Source of the DNA: a virus
Length of the DNA stretch: 35,315 bases
Strand: one strand, 5' to 3'
Virus record (IMG/VR): IMGVR_UViG_3300011114_000134
Coordinates: 1 to 35,315 of that record
The translations under genes and the position numbers were made by a program. Below the pieces are notes generated by a model. It had not been told where the DNA came from and ran no database searches. It saw only the letters and a program-made list of their open reading frames with translations. Below, piece after piece: positions 1-8,665 of the stretch (positions within the stretch are counted from its first letter, which is position 1; every line of letters begins with the position of its first letter).

Positions 1-123
1 ATTAAGCTAGTAAAGAATATGGGCTTTACTGAAGAGGCTAGAATTAAGAGAAGTAACGGTGATATGATATTTTTTACTATGCTGAAAGATAACTGTAAAT
101 TTTTAGGGGATAAGTATGACTAA
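1..123 (+). CDS. GNAT N-acetyltransferase, C-terminal part (continues from window end)
   Basis: An open frame from base 1 to the TAA at 121-123 encodes about 40 residues. The start, IKLVKNMGFTEEARIK, is the typical end of a GNAT fold, where 'A.kLveklGF.eEg' follows the acetyl-CoA-binding region. The N-terminal part lies at 35060-35315, so this is one gene broken by the contig ends. It overlaps the next gene's ATG by 8 bases. Phage GNAT proteins at this position, just after the gp10-like tail gene, are common, but their substrate is unknown. Confidence 0.8.
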   Translation: MKLVKNMGFTEEARIKRSNGDMIFFTMLKDNCKFLGDKYD

Positions 124-1117
124 GAAAACAACTCCACCACCAGTACCAGATTATATAGGAGCAGCTAAACAACAAGGCATTGAGAATATTGAGGCTGCTA
201 GAGCTACGGCAAAGTTAGGCAATCCTAACATCTACGGGCCTTTAGGAAGCCAGACTGTATCTTATGGAACAAAAAACAATAAAATAGATCAAGCTGGATT
301 TGACGCAGCAATGGCAGATTATAACAAGACTAATAAAAAGGGCGCTGCTCCTGATATAGCTAAATTTACATCGCCTGATTTTGACATACCAACGATTACA
401 CAGACTCTTACTCCTGACGCTCAAGCTACATTAGAGTCTCAACAAGCAGTAGAAAAAGGACTAGCTAATCTTGGGCAACAAGGGATTGGCACAGCACAAA
501 ATGCGTTAGCGAATCCATTTAACCCTAATTTATCAGGATTAAAGACAGAATTAGACACTTCTCAACTGACGCAAATGCCTACTAATCAAGGCATAAACGC
601 TCAAGAAGCTATTATGAGAAGGCTTCAACCGCAGTTAACTCAGAATGAAAACGCTACCAGACAGAGAATGGCTAATCAAGGATTAGTGCCGGGTGGCGAA
701 GCGTATGAAAATGAAATGAGAATTCAAGGACAGAATCGTAACGACTTAGAATCTCAAGCAGCCTTGCAGGGTATTAATTTAGACGCTGCGCTTAGACAAC
801 AAGGTTTAGGCGAGCAACAAATGCGTACTCAGTTCGGTAATGAAGCACAACAACAGAGTCTGGCACAACAATTAGCTTTACGCAACCAGCCATTAAATGA
901 AATATCAGGATTGATGTCAGGCTCTCAAATACAGATGCCACAGTTTCAAGGGTACACAGGTGCTAATATTGCTGCTCCTCAAACCTATCAAGCGACTAGC
1001 GATGCTTATAATGCAGCCATGCAACAATACGGTATTCAACAAAATGCTAAAAATGCTGGCATGAGTGGCATGATGGGATTGGCAGGTAGTTTAGGTGGTG
1101 CTGGATTAATGATGTAA
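116..1117 (+). CDS. Putative internal virion / DNA ejection protein (gp7-like position)
   Basis: The protein has 333 residues and is rich in Gln, Asn and Ala. A proline-rich start is followed by GPLGSQTVSYG near residue 40 and TQTLTPDAQATLESQ near 95-110. A long Q-rich region, probably helical, runs through 165-270 and includes MANQGLVPGGEAYENEMR. The end is glycine- and methionine-rich and hydrophobic (SGMMGLAGSLGGAGLMM). Proteins of this pattern recur in podovirus structural clusters. Its place after the gp10-like gene and before the gp16-like gene matches P22 gp7. An AGGGGA ribosome site precedes the ATG. The virion role is inferred from order and composition; no catalytic motif is visible. 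Confidence 0.6.
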   Translation: MTKKTTPPPVPDYIGAAKQQGIENIEAARATAKLGNPNIYGPLGSQTVSYGTKNNKIDQAGFDAAMADYNKTNKKGAAPDIAKFTSPDFDIPTITQTLTPDAQATLESQQAVEKGLANLGQQGIGTAQNALANPFNPNLSGLKTELDTSQLTQMPTNQGINAQEAIMRRLQPQLTQNENATRQRMANQGLVPGGEAYENEMRIQGQNRNDLESQAALQGINLDAALRQQGLGEQQMRTQFGNEAQQQSLAQQLALRNQPLNEISGLMSGSQIQMPQFQGYTGANIAAPQTYQATSDAYNAAMQQYGIQQNAKNAGMSGMMGLAGSLGGAGLMM

Positions 1118-1809
1118 TGCTAGGACTAGCTTTTTCAGGTGGTAAAGATTCACTTGCTTGCTGGTATCTGTATAAAGCGAAGAAACCTATTGTGTTTTGG
1201 GCTAATACAGGCAAGAATTACCCTGAGACATTAAAGATAGTTGATGAGATTAGAAACGAATGTGTAGAATTTATAGAAGTATTGACAGATCAACAGAAAC
1301 AGATTGACGAGGAAGGGTATCCGTCAGACTTAGTACCGATTGATAGAACGACTGCTGGTATGGAGATTTCAGGAATAAAGCAGATAAAAGTTCAAAGTTA
1401 TTTAAACTGCTGTTTTAAGAATATTTCGTTTCCAATATTTGAAGCAGCAAACAAAAGAGGAATTACTGAGTTGATACAAGGACAGCGAAACGATGACTCT
1501 TTGAAAGCACTTTCTAAAGATGGTGATGTTGTAGCTGGAATTAAATTAATTCGCCCATTACAAGATTGGACTAAAGAACAAGTTATGAAATTTATATCTG
1601 CTAATAGAGCAGAAATACCAGAGCATTATAAGTTTAATCAAACATCTCTTGATTGTTATGATTGTACTGCTTATTTAGAACAGTCAAAAGATAGAACAGC
1701 ATGGGCTAAAGAAGCTCACCCAGAGTTGTATGGAAAGTACAAAGTTAATTTAGATTTATTAAAAATAGCGATTGCAGATACTTGGAGGCATTATGAATCA
1801 GATTGTTAA
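1117..1809 (+). CDS. PAPS/APS reductase-family protein (PP-loop, CysH-like)
   Basis: The protein has 230 residues. An N-terminal PP-loop, SGGKDS (7-12), binds the adenylyl nucleotide. It is followed by WANTGKNYPET (29-38), matching the family's 'DTG..fPET', by GQRNDDS (122-128) and by IRPLQDWTKEQV (145-156). Four cysteines, C98-C99 and C180/C183 in LDCYDC, resemble the CC...CxxC set that holds a [4Fe-4S] cluster in APS reductases. The family reduces activated sulfate to sulfite; related PP-loop enzymes act in DNA phosphorothioation and RNA thiolation. The start is a TAATG overlap, so it is co-expressed with virion proteins that surround it. It is a likely auxiliary metabolic gene, but the exact substrate is not proven. 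Confidence 0.8.
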   Translation: MLGLAFSGGKDSLACWYLYKAKKPIVFWANTGKNYPETLKIVDEIRNECVEFIEVLTDQQKQIDEEGYPSDLVPIDRTTAGMEISGIKQIKVQSYLNCCFKNISFPIFEAANKRGITELIQGQRNDDSLKALSKDGDVVAGIKLIRPLQDWTKEQVMKFISANRAEIPEHYKFNQTSLDCYDCTAYLEQSKDRTAWAKEAHPELYGKYKVNLDLLKIAIADTWRHYESDC

Positions 1810-2227
1810 CCCAATTCAAGATGATGTTGATTTACAAAATAGACGCATGATGTTAGCTAAAGCATTAGGCGATAGTCAAACAAGAGCTGCTCCTAAACCA
1901 GGTGGGCCTCTAGGGATTACACCAGTAGACTACAATGCTTTTTCGGATAATTTCCTTAAATTCTACAAGCCCGGTTCTCAGCAACCACAACAACCACAAC
2001 AACCTAGCCAATCTGAACAACCTAAACAATTTGAGCAAACTCCTCAAGATCCAGCACAAATGGAAGCTATTTATGGGCAACCGCAGTCAGCGTATCAAAA
2101 TAACATGGAAGCTATTTATGGTAAGCCTACTGGACAAACTCCACAGAATCCGGGTATGTTAAGCCCTGTAAGCCCTACAAACGCTACCAATTATTTTGGA
2201 AGCACTAATTCAGCTAGGGGTGGATAA
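1793..2227 (+). CDS. Gln/Pro-rich small protein in virion cluster
   Basis: The protein has 144 residues and begins MNQIVNPIQDDVDLQNRR. This ATG is chosen because GGAGG lies five bases upstream, whereas the in-frame ATG at 1772 has no such site. It overlaps the reductase gene by 17 bases. The middle (about 60-100) is low-complexity Gln/Pro with QQPQQPQQ, followed by a duplicated MEAIYGxP unit. No enzyme motif is seen. Its position between gp7-like and gp20-like genes suggests a minor virion or ejection component, which is inference only. Confidence 0.65.
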   Translation: MNQIVNPIQDDVDLQNRRMMLAKALGDSQTRAAPKPGGPLGITPVDYNAFSDNFLKFYKPGSQQPQQPQQPSQSEQPKQFEQTPQDPAQMEAIYGQPQSAYQNNMEAIYGKPTGQTPQNPGMLSPVSPTNATNYFGSTNSARGG

Positions 2228-3423
2228 TGGCTAATAACCAGATGGTGAATTTTAACTCGCAAGATGTTGCGAATATGTATCGTAGGAATCAGCTCGCACA
2301 GGCTCTACAAGAGAGAATGAACGCTCCTACACCCGTACATACCTATCAAGGTTTCCAAGCTCCTATATCGCCATTAACAGGCATTAGCAAAGCATTAGAT
2401 ATGTATACTGCTAAAAAATATGACGATCAACAAGAGGAAAAATATCAGGCTGAGAAAGTTGCTGCTGAACAGAAAGTATTAAACGAAAATTCAAGACTTG
2501 AACAAGGTAGACAAGATTTTGTAAATGATTTTACTGCACCCAATCGAACAGAAAATCAAATGCCAGATGCTAGATCCTCTATCGAAAGCGGTATTCCATT
2601 AGATCAAATAAGGCCAGATGTTGGAACTGGTGAATACACTTCTACACCTAAAACACCTCAAGAAAAGTTAGCATTTGCATTATCTCAACAGGGAAGTAAT
2701 AACCCATTAATTGCAAATCAAGCTAAAGCTTTTGTAGATCAAGGTAATGAGGACATTAGAGCAAAGACATCTGCTGATCTTGCAGCAAGTAATAGAGATT
2801 ACACACGATTTATAGACGAAAGAACCAGACAAGATATGCTTTCTGGTAGAGATCAAACTCAAAAAAATACAGACAGAACATTTGGGCAAAGTCAATCTAA
2901 TGCAGACAGAACATTTTGGCAAAAAGAAAGGGAAATAGATAAACGTTATATGCCAACAAGGAAAGAGAATATTGAAATTATTGCACAAGAAAAAGCAAAA
3001 GATAACGTAGAAACCACATTAAAAAGACTAGATGAAAATTATAAAAAATTAAAAGATATTGGTGGTATGAGAACGCAAACAGGAAATAGACTTTCTAATC
3101 TTAAAGCAGGAACAGCAAACGCTCTTCCGTACGCAGCGCAAGGTAAAAAAGAATCACTATTAAGAGAGTCATTGGATTCTGATTTGCAGTCATTGGTTAT
3201 GCCAGCAATGAAAGCTTCAGGGATGACTTCAAAACAAATGGATACACCTGCTGAAGTTGCTCGTTACATGAAAACATTAGGTGGTACAAATATTTCTTAT
3301 GAAGCAAATCAACCAATTTTAGAAAGGTTACATAGAGAGTTAGTTGGTAGATCAAACAATCCATATAATAAAGATACAAATATAGATTCTATTTTGGATA
3401 TGTACGCTCCAAAGGATAAATAA
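2227..3423 (+). CDS. Putative DNA ejection / internal virion protein (gp20-like position)
   Basis: The protein has 398 residues and is translationally coupled to the gene before it (TAATG). The N-terminal third is Gln-rich. The region at about 75-110 and 165-260 is strongly charged and probably coiled-coil, with the near-repeat RTFGQSQSNADRTFWQKE. The C-terminal part (about 255-398) has a more ordered composition, with LRESLDSDLQSLVMPAMK near 320. Coupling to the 658-residue gp16-like gene suggests part of the set of proteins ejected with the DNA. No direct family motif was recognised. Confidence 0.55.
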   Translation: MANNQMVNFNSQDVANMYRRNQLAQALQERMNAPTPVHTYQGFQAPISPLTGISKALDMYTAKKYDDQQEEKYQAEKVAAEQKVLNENSRLEQGRQDFVNDFTAPNRTENQMPDARSSIESGIPLDQIRPDVGTGEYTSTPKTPQEKLAFALSQQGSNNPLIANQAKAFVDQGNEDIRAKTSADLAASNRDYTRFIDERTRQDMLSGRDQTQKNTDRTFGQSQSNADRTFWQKEREIDKRYMPTRKENIEIIAQEKAKDNVETTLKRLDENYKKLKDIGGMRTQTGNRLSNLKAGTANALPYAAQGKKESLLRESLDSDLQSLVMPAMKASGMTSKQMDTPAEVARYMKTLGGTNISYEANQPILERLHRELVGRSNNPYNKDTNIDSILDMYAPKDK

Positions 3424-5399
3424 TGGCAGACATAGAAAAAGCAAAAGCTGCTTTACTTGCTGCTCATGCAGCAGGAGATACTGATTCAGCACAAAAATTA
3501 GCTGACTATATTCGTGCAGATCAAGCGATTGAGAAAGTTCCATCCGAATCTAACTTTATGACTAGCGGCAGAAAAGCTGGCGGTATTACTGGAGGAGCGT
3601 TAAGCGCATTACAAGGGCCAGCATTTGATTTTGTAGACGAAGCAGCTGGGGTTGGATCTGGTGCGTTATCTGCCCTACAAGGAAAGGGATACACTCCGGG
3701 TTATGAGTCTGGACGTGATTATGTTCGGGGTGCTGTTAAACAGCATGAAGAAGATTACCCAATAGGTTCACAAGTAGCTAAAGTTGTTACATCGTTGCCA
3801 TTAGCGTTTATTCCTGGTGGGCAAATTGGCGCAGCTACAACAGCAGCTAAAGCTATGCAAGCAGCTAAAATAGGATCAGGGTATGGCGCAGTTCAAGGTG
3901 TTGGAGGATCGACTGCTCAAGATTTAGAAGGTTTAGGACTTGACGCATTATCTGGCGGTGCTTTAAATGCTGCTAGTGGTGGAGTATTAAGCGGTATTGG
4001 TTCAGGAATTGGTGCGGTGGGAAGCAATGTAGCTCAAAGATTTTCTTCAGGTAATGCTGCTCAAGTAGCTCGTGAGAAACTTGCAGAGGCTCTTGGTAGA
4101 GACGCTAGAGGCAAATTAGCGCAAACTCCAAATGCTTTGACAAATGCTCCTGATATGGCAGCTCGAAGAATGGAAAGGCTAGGTTCAGAATCTACAATAG
4201 CTGACGCTGGTGGGCCTAGTTCAAGACAATTATTAGATACTATGGCTACATTGCCTGGTAGAACAAAGCAACTTGTAGAGGGATTAATAAAGATGCGCCA
4301 ATCTGGTAGAGCAGCTAGATTAGCTACTGCTGCTGATGAATCTTTAGGAACTAAAGGTGCTGAATATAAAAATACTATCAATAGTTTAATTAGTCAAAAA
4401 GAAAAAGAAGCAGGGCCATTATATAAACAAATGGAAGGATTTAACTTTAATATAGATCCAGAATTAAATAGCTTGCTGAGAGCTGCTGATAGCGCACATG
4501 GTAAAGCAGAATTACTTTCCAAACTCAGACAAGAAGTTCCTATTAATATATCTGCTTTAAAAGTTGGGGACAGTATTCCTTTTAAATCTTTAGATAAAAT
4601 AAAACAGAGTCTATATGATTTAGGACAAAGTTCTAAACGGGCTGGATTAAAGGAAGAAAGTAATGCTTATAACAAGTTAAGAATATCTCTTACTAATAAA
4701 ATGGACAGTCTGTCACCACAAAATAAAGCAGGTTCTGTTTATAAACAAGCTAGGGATGCTTTTTCAGGGCCAGCACAATTACAGGACGCAGTAGAATCTG
4801 GAAGGGGAGCAATGAAAACAGATGCAATTGGAGTTTCTGAAATGATGAATGGAATGACTCAAAGTGAAGTGGAAGCGTTTAAAATCGGAGCATTGCAGTC
4901 TCTTAAAGATAAAGTTGGAACTGAAGGCGGGCAAACATCATTATTAAAAATGTGGAAAGAGCCTACAACTAGTGGAAAATTAAAAGAAATATTTGGAAAT
5001 GATTACAGAAAATTTGCTGCTGATGTAGGTAAAGAAGCAAGGTTAAAAGAGCTTGAATCTGTTGGTAGAGGTAGTCAAACAGCATCGAGGCTTATGAATA
5101 TTGGAGATTTAGACGTTGAACCTTTATCAAACGCTGCTCAAGTAGCCACTAGCATTGGTTCTGGTAATCCTATATCCGCAGCTGCTGGTAGCGCAAGAGG
5201 TATAGCTGGAGCTTGGAATAGAGTGAAAACTCCAGAGGAAACTAGGAATAAATTAGCAGAATTGCTGATGTTAAGAGGTGAGGCTGGACAGCAAGAATTA
5301 AGAAACTTAAAACCAATGATAGATAAATTAAATGCAGAGCGTATGCGTAGAGCTAACGCAACTGGTATTGGAGCTGGACAATTTCTAGGAGATGAATAA
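3423..5399 (+). CDS. Large DNA ejection / internal virion protein (gp16-like)
   Basis: The protein has 658 residues. Its start, IEKAKAALLAAHAAGDTDSA, belongs to the short helical repeat at the N-terminus of many podovirus ejection proteins ('aL..A.aaGd...A..La..I'). A Gly/Ala-rich, partly hydrophobic stretch at about 50-200 could insert in or cross a membrane. The rest (about 210-640) is mostly helical and charged. P22 gp16 is of similar size and precedes the tailspike, as this gene precedes a fibre gene. A TAATG start couples it to the preceding gene. I see no lytic transglycosylase motif. Confidence 0.7.
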   Translation: MADIEKAKAALLAAHAAGDTDSAQKLADYIRADQAIEKVPSESNFMTSGRKAGGITGGALSALQGPAFDFVDEAAGVGSGALSALQGKGYTPGYESGRDYVRGAVKQHEEDYPIGSQVAKVVTSLPLAFIPGGQIGAATTAAKAMQAAKIGSGYGAVQGVGGSTAQDLEGLGLDALSGGALNAASGGVLSGIGSGIGAVGSNVAQRFSSGNAAQVAREKLAEALGRDARGKLAQTPNALTNAPDMAARRMERLGSESTIADAGGPSSRQLLDTMATLPGRTKQLVEGLIKMRQSGRAARLATAADESLGTKGAEYKNTINSLISQKEKEAGPLYKQMEGFNFNIDPELNSLLRAADSAHGKAELLSKLRQEVPINISALKVGDSIPFKSLDKIKQSLYDLGQSSKRAGLKEESNAYNKLRISLTNKMDSLSPQNKAGSVYKQARDAFSGPAQLQDAVESGRGAMKTDAIGVSEMMNGMTQSEVEAFKIGALQSLKDKVGTEGGQTSLLKMWKEPTTSGKLKEIFGNDYRKFAADVGKEARLKELESVGRGSQTASRLMNIGDLDVEPLSNAAQVATSIGSGNPISAAAGSARGIAGAWNRVKTPEETRNKLAELLMLRGEAGQQELRNLKPMIDKLNAERMRRANATGIGAGQFLGDE

Positions 5400-6671
5400 A
5401 TGTCTTACAACGGCTCAGGAACATTCGTAATCAACTCTGCTGGACAACCAGTAGTAACTGGCACAGCAATCACTTCCACAGCCTTTAATGCGCTTACAGG
5501 TGACTTAGCTACTGGATTAACTACTGCGCTTACTAAAGACGGACAAACGACTCCTACCGCTAATCTGACACTCGGTAGCTATAAAATAACTAATCTTGCT
5601 AACGGTTCAGCTTCTACCGATGCTATTAATTACTCTCAGCTTCAATCTGCTGGCTACACGACTTTAATTACTATCGCTGGTACTGACACCATAACTGGTA
5701 CAGTCAGCCCTACATTAACTTCATATCTTGCTGGCGCACAATTCTCCTTTGTTGTCGGCACTACTAATACTGGTGCAGTAACGCTAAATATTGATGCGCT
5801 TGGAGCTAAAGCAGTTACTAGAACAGGTGCTGTCGCATTAGTCGCTGGAGACTTAATTGCTACTCAGATGGTAGAGGTAATGTATGACGGAACTCGCTTT
5901 CAACTAGTTAATGGTAATTCTTTCACTAATCTAAAACTGTCTGGAACGCTTGCTGTAACTGGTGCTACAACACTTTCAAGCACATTGGGAGTTACTGGTG
6001 CTACTACTCTAGCAACAACATTAACTGGAGCGTTAATAGCCACTTCTGGTGTAGTTAGTTCAGTCGCACCAAGTACGTCAGGAAATCTATTAACCAGTAA
6101 TGGAACGACTTGGACAAGTTCAGCACCAGCGGGAGTCACTTCATTTAATGGAAGCACAACAGGGCTTACTCCAAACACAGCAACAACTGGCGCAATAACC
6201 TTAGGTGGTACACTTGCGGTAGCCAACGGTGGAACAGGAGTGGTTACGAGTACTGGTAGCGGTGCTAATGTATTAGGCACTTCACCTACCATTACTACTC
6301 CAGTATTTGATTCTGCTACCCTTGCTACTGTATCTGGTACTGCACCCCTCTATATGTGTAGAGCATGGGTAAACTATAAAGGCACAGCCACAAGAGGCAT
6401 TAATGGCTCTGGAAATGTTAGTTCTGTAACTTATAACGCTACTGGCGATTACACGATTAATTTTACGACTGCAATGCCTGACGCTAATTACGCAGTCACT
6501 ACAGCCGTACAGGTATTCGCCACTGGTGGGCATCAAGCAAATGACAATCAATCGTTGGCTATTTATAACGGGGCTACAGTTTTAGTTGGATCTGTTCGAG
6601 TTAACAGTGTATATGGCAATGCAAATAATGGTACAGACACATTTGGAAACCATGTAGCTATTTTTAGATAG
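5400..6671 (+). CDS. Tail fibre protein
   Basis: The protein has 423 residues and its ATG directly abuts the previous stop. The N-terminus has GTAITSTAFNALTGDLATGL and the TKDGQTTPTANLTLGSYKI-type segment, the common virion-attachment region of podovirus fibres. The middle consists of short Thr/Gly/Ala beta repeats (TGATTLSSTLG, LAVANGGTG). The last 100 residues, including RGINGSGNVSSV and MPDANYAVTTAVQVF, form a terminal domain seen in many aquatic phage fibres. It should bind the host surface. It shares the ANGGTG repeat with the second fibre at 24843. Confidence 0.85.
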   Translation: MSYNGSGTFVINSAGQPVVTGTAITSTAFNALTGDLATGLTTALTKDGQTTPTANLTLGSYKITNLANGSASTDAINYSQLQSAGYTTLITIAGTDTITGTVSPTLTSYLAGAQFSFVVGTTNTGAVTLNIDALGAKAVTRTGAVALVAGDLIATQMVEVMYDGTRFQLVNGNSFTNLKLSGTLAVTGATTLSSTLGVTGATTLATTLTGALIATSGVVSSVAPSTSGNLLTSNGTTWTSSAPAGVTSFNGSTTGLTPNTATTGAITLGGTLAVANGGTGVVTSTGSGANVLGTSPTITTPVFDSATLATVSGTAPLYMCRAWVNYKGTATRGINGSGNVSSVTYNATGDYTINFTTAMPDANYAVTTAVQVFATGGHQANDNQSLAIYNGATVLVGSVRVNSVYGNANNGTDTFGNHVAIFR

Positions 6672-6680
6672 GGATAAGAT

Positions 6681-7085
6681 ATGACTAAAGTAATCATACA
6701 TACAAACGAAAATGGTAATGTCACCGTAACAGTCCCGACTGGTGAAATCAGTATAGAAGATGTACTTGCCAAAGACTGTCCTAATCATGCAATTATTATA
6801 GATGACTCAGAGTTACCAGAAGAACACAATGAATTTTTTAATGCTTGGGAATTAGCAGACGGCAAGATAACAGTTAATTTTATTAAAGCTACTGAACTCA
6901 CTAAAGATAAACTACGCGCAGAACGAAAGCCACTAATAGAAGCGCAAGACGTTTTATTCCAGAGAGCATTAGAAAGTAATGCAGACACTACAAAGATAAT
7001 AGCTGAAAAACAGAGATTACGAGATATAACTAAAATTACCGTAACTACATTAGACGAACTTAAAACACTAAAAGTGGCAATTTAA
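6681..7085 (+). CDS. Fibre-associated conserved protein (possible assembly chaperone)
   Basis: The protein has 134 residues. The N-terminal half is a small beta-rich domain. The second half carries FFNAWELADGKITVNF, AERKPLIEAQDV and AEKQRLRDIT, motifs found in the small protein encoded after tail fibres in many proteobacterial phages. That position suggests a tail-fibre assembly or trimerisation role, but this is not demonstrated. AGGGA lies upstream of the ATG. Confidence 0.6.
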   Translation: MTKVIIHTNENGNVTVTVPTGEISIEDVLAKDCPNHAIIIDDSELPEEHNEFFNAWELADGKITVNFIKATELTKDKLRAERKPLIEAQDVLFQRALESNADTTKIIAEKQRLRDITKITVTTLDELKTLKVAI

Positions 7086-7131
7086 TAAGCGATTTTTATT
7101 ATTTTTAAATTGTTAATTTAAAGGAGATAGT

Positions 7132-7287
7132 ATGATTACTACTAAAAAAGTTAAGAAAGTTTATAAAGAAGTTGATGTAGTGGCTGACAAAGTTCTTGAT
7201 AAAATTAAAATTAGTTACGCTACTCCAATTATTTTAGCTGTAATTGTAGCCATAATTGTTGCTGGAACGGTATGGTTTTATGGATAG
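7132..7287 (+). CDS. Small single-pass membrane protein of the lysis cassette (holin candidate)
   Basis: A 51-residue protein starts at 7132 behind a strong AAGGAG site. The first 28 residues are basic and Lys/Val-rich. A hydrophobic segment follows at about 31-50 (TPIILAVIVAIIVAGTVWF), ending just before the stop. The size and single transmembrane helix, and the position first in the lysis block, suit a small holin or a regulator of lysis. The stop overlaps the next start. Confidence 0.55.
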   Translation: MITTKKVKKVYKEVDVVADKVLDKIKISYATPIILAVIVAIIVAGTVWFYG

Positions 7288-7519
7288 CCAAGAATTGTTT
7301 AATTTGGCTTTCTCTGCTGGAATGGCTTGTGCTGGTTGGTTTGCACGTCAATTATGGGAAGCTACCGAGAGATTAAAAGGAGATATTAAAGCTATCGAGA
7401 TTGATCTACCGACTCACTATGTTCGTAAAGTAGACATAGAGGCTCGGTTCGATAAGATTGATTTAGCTTTAGCTAGAATTTACGATTTAATCGACAGAAA
7501 ACAGGATAAAATAAAATGA
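7280..7519 (+). CDS. Small lysis-cassette protein with amphipathic/hydrophobic N-terminus
   Basis: The protein has 79 residues from the ATG at 7280, which overlaps the previous TAG; an upstream TTG at 7256 is less likely. The N-terminal segment LFNLAFSAGMACAGWFARQLW could be one membrane helix. A charged helical tail follows, with HYVRKVDIEARFDKID and repeated Ile/Leu heptads. Similar small proteins with a membrane helix and a 'YVt..ef...' coiled tail are common next to phage lysis genes. The function is unproven. Confidence 0.6.
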   Translation: MDSQELFNLAFSAGMACAGWFARQLWEATERLKGDIKAIEIDLPTHYVRKVDIEARFDKIDLALARIYDLIDRKQDKIK

Positions 7520-8052
7520 AAAAAATTCTCATAGCATTATTATTATCAGGTAACGCATACGCAGATAACTCAATCGGGCTGTCAATTTGCAAGGGTGAAT
7601 ATGCTTTATGTGCTGCGTCTCCGACTAAAGCGATACCCGGCAAAAAAGTAACCATTAACGGACTTGAGTTTGATGCTGGTGTGGCAGTTTGTCCTGTACT
7701 TAAAGGACTGAGTATTGCAAATCTGTCTTTAATGAACGGTTCATGCAAAGCACCAGAAGGTAAGGTTTGGAGCTTGTTTGCACCGCTTACAAGCTATCCT
7801 CAAGCACCTACTTGGGCAGTAACTCCAGCAGTTATCCGTACATTTACTACTACTGCTGATTCTGGTATGAGTAATATGTGGAGCATGATTTGTGAGAAAC
7901 AAAAAAGCAAAACAAACGGAGTTCAGTTGGCTGACTGTTATGGGCCATTAAATGAGTCTCCTTGGACAGGAACGGCTATCCCTGTCGGCACTTTAGTTGG
8001 AACAGCTGCACCTGTTGGCGCTACTTTCCCAGTAGGCGGTAACTTTCCTTGA
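7516..8052 (+). CDS. Predicted exported protein of unknown function
   Basis: The protein has 178 residues. A classical signal peptide, MKKILIALLLSGNAYA, has a likely cleavage after Ala16. The mature part contains six cysteines that could form disulfides in the periplasm (in ICKGEYALC, VAVC, GSCK, MICE and ADCYG) and ends in a Gly/Pro/Val-rich repeat (PVGTLVGTAAPVGATFPVGG). No enzymatic motif is recognised. It starts with an ATGA overlap inside the lysis cassette, so it is probably made late. Confidence 0.6.
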   Translation: MKKILIALLLSGNAYADNSIGLSICKGEYALCAASPTKAIPGKKVTINGLEFDAGVAVCPVLKGLSIANLSLMNGSCKAPEGKVWSLFAPLTSYPQAPTWAVTPAVIRTFTTTADSGMSNMWSMICEKQKSKTNGVQLADCYGPLNESPWTGTAIPVGTLVGTAAPVGATFPVGGNFP

Positions 8053-8255
8053 AAATCGTCAAACAATTACTCACGGAGTCAGACAACGAAACGCATGACT
8101 TGTATCGCTATCTTGGACTGCTTTCTGTGGCTGTTGCTATTGGTTTAAGTATTTACGCTGTTATTCAAGGACAGGCATGGGACGCTCAAAGTTTCGGCAT
8201 CGGTGTTGGTGGTTTATTAGCAGGAGTTGGAGTCGCTGTGGGACTTAAAAAATGA
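8049..8255 (+). CDS. Two-helix membrane protein, holin candidate
   Basis: The protein has 68 residues. The start codon is TTG at 8049, overlapping the previous TGA. It is supported because the translated N-terminus, KIVKQLLTESDNETHDLYRY, is the conserved beginning of a small phage membrane protein family. Two hydrophobic segments follow at about 21-41 and 47-65, separated by a short QGQAWDAQS loop. Placed directly before the endolysin with an ATGA overlap, it is the best holin candidate of the cassette. Confidence 0.65.
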   Translation: MKIVKQLLTESDNETHDLYRYLGLLSVAVAIGLSIYAVIQGQAWDAQSFGIGVGGLLAGVGVAVGLKK

Positions 8256-8665
8256 TTTTGCTAGACGAATATTTTAACGACAAAATAAAATCCGCTTCCG
8301 TAGAGCAGAAAGACTCAGCCCAGATTCTCTTAGTCTATGTTAATGGCTTGCTCAACGAGTACATGAAAGACACTCAAAGACAAATGCCAATTAATCCTAA
8401 GACAGGTAACTGTATATCTGGACAGTTGAACGGAGATGGCGGTTTTAGGTTACAGGACAGCGTAACAGGCAGCAAGTTATCGTCTCATAAAGAAGCCAAA
8501 GGGATAGACATCTACGATCCAACCGAAGGGCAGTTGGATGAGTGGATAACAGACACTATTTTAGCCCGTCATTATTTATTTAGAGAGCATCCTAGTCACA
8601 CCCCGCGTTGGACGCATTTGAGCACCCGTAAACCCCCATCAGGTAAGCGTAGTTTTTACCCATGA
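8252..8665 (+). CDS. M15-type peptidase endolysin
   Basis: The protein has 137 residues. It carries the M15/VanY-type metal site: H79 and D86 in SSHKEAKGIDIYDP (spacing H-x6-D) and a second histidine, H122, in RWTHL. This family cleaves peptide cross-links of peptidoglycan. There is no signal peptide, consistent with release through a holin. It sits between the two-helix membrane protein and the spanin genes, all with ATGA overlaps. The N-terminal 50 residues are helical and lack a recognisable binding motif. Confidence 0.75.
   Translation: MILLDEYFNDKIKSASVEQKDSAQILLVYVNGLLNEYMKDTQRQMPINPKTGNCISGQLNGDGGFRLQDSVTGSKLSSHKEAKGIDIYDPTEGQLDEWITDTILARHYLFREHPSHTPRWTHLSTRKPPSGKRSFYP

Noticed and set aside
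1935-2162. Asn/Gln/His-rich frame inside the Gln/Pro-rich gene
   Set aside because: It is the shifted reading of the CAA repeat, with no ribosome site.
4061-4381. Reverse-strand open frame of 106 codons under the gp16-like gene
   Set aside because: It mirrors a well supported gene and has no start context or motif.
5900-6292. Reverse-strand Val/Pro-rich frame of 130 codons under the fibre gene
   Set aside because: Its composition is the complement of the Thr/Gly/Ala repeats; the same occurs at 25949-26410.
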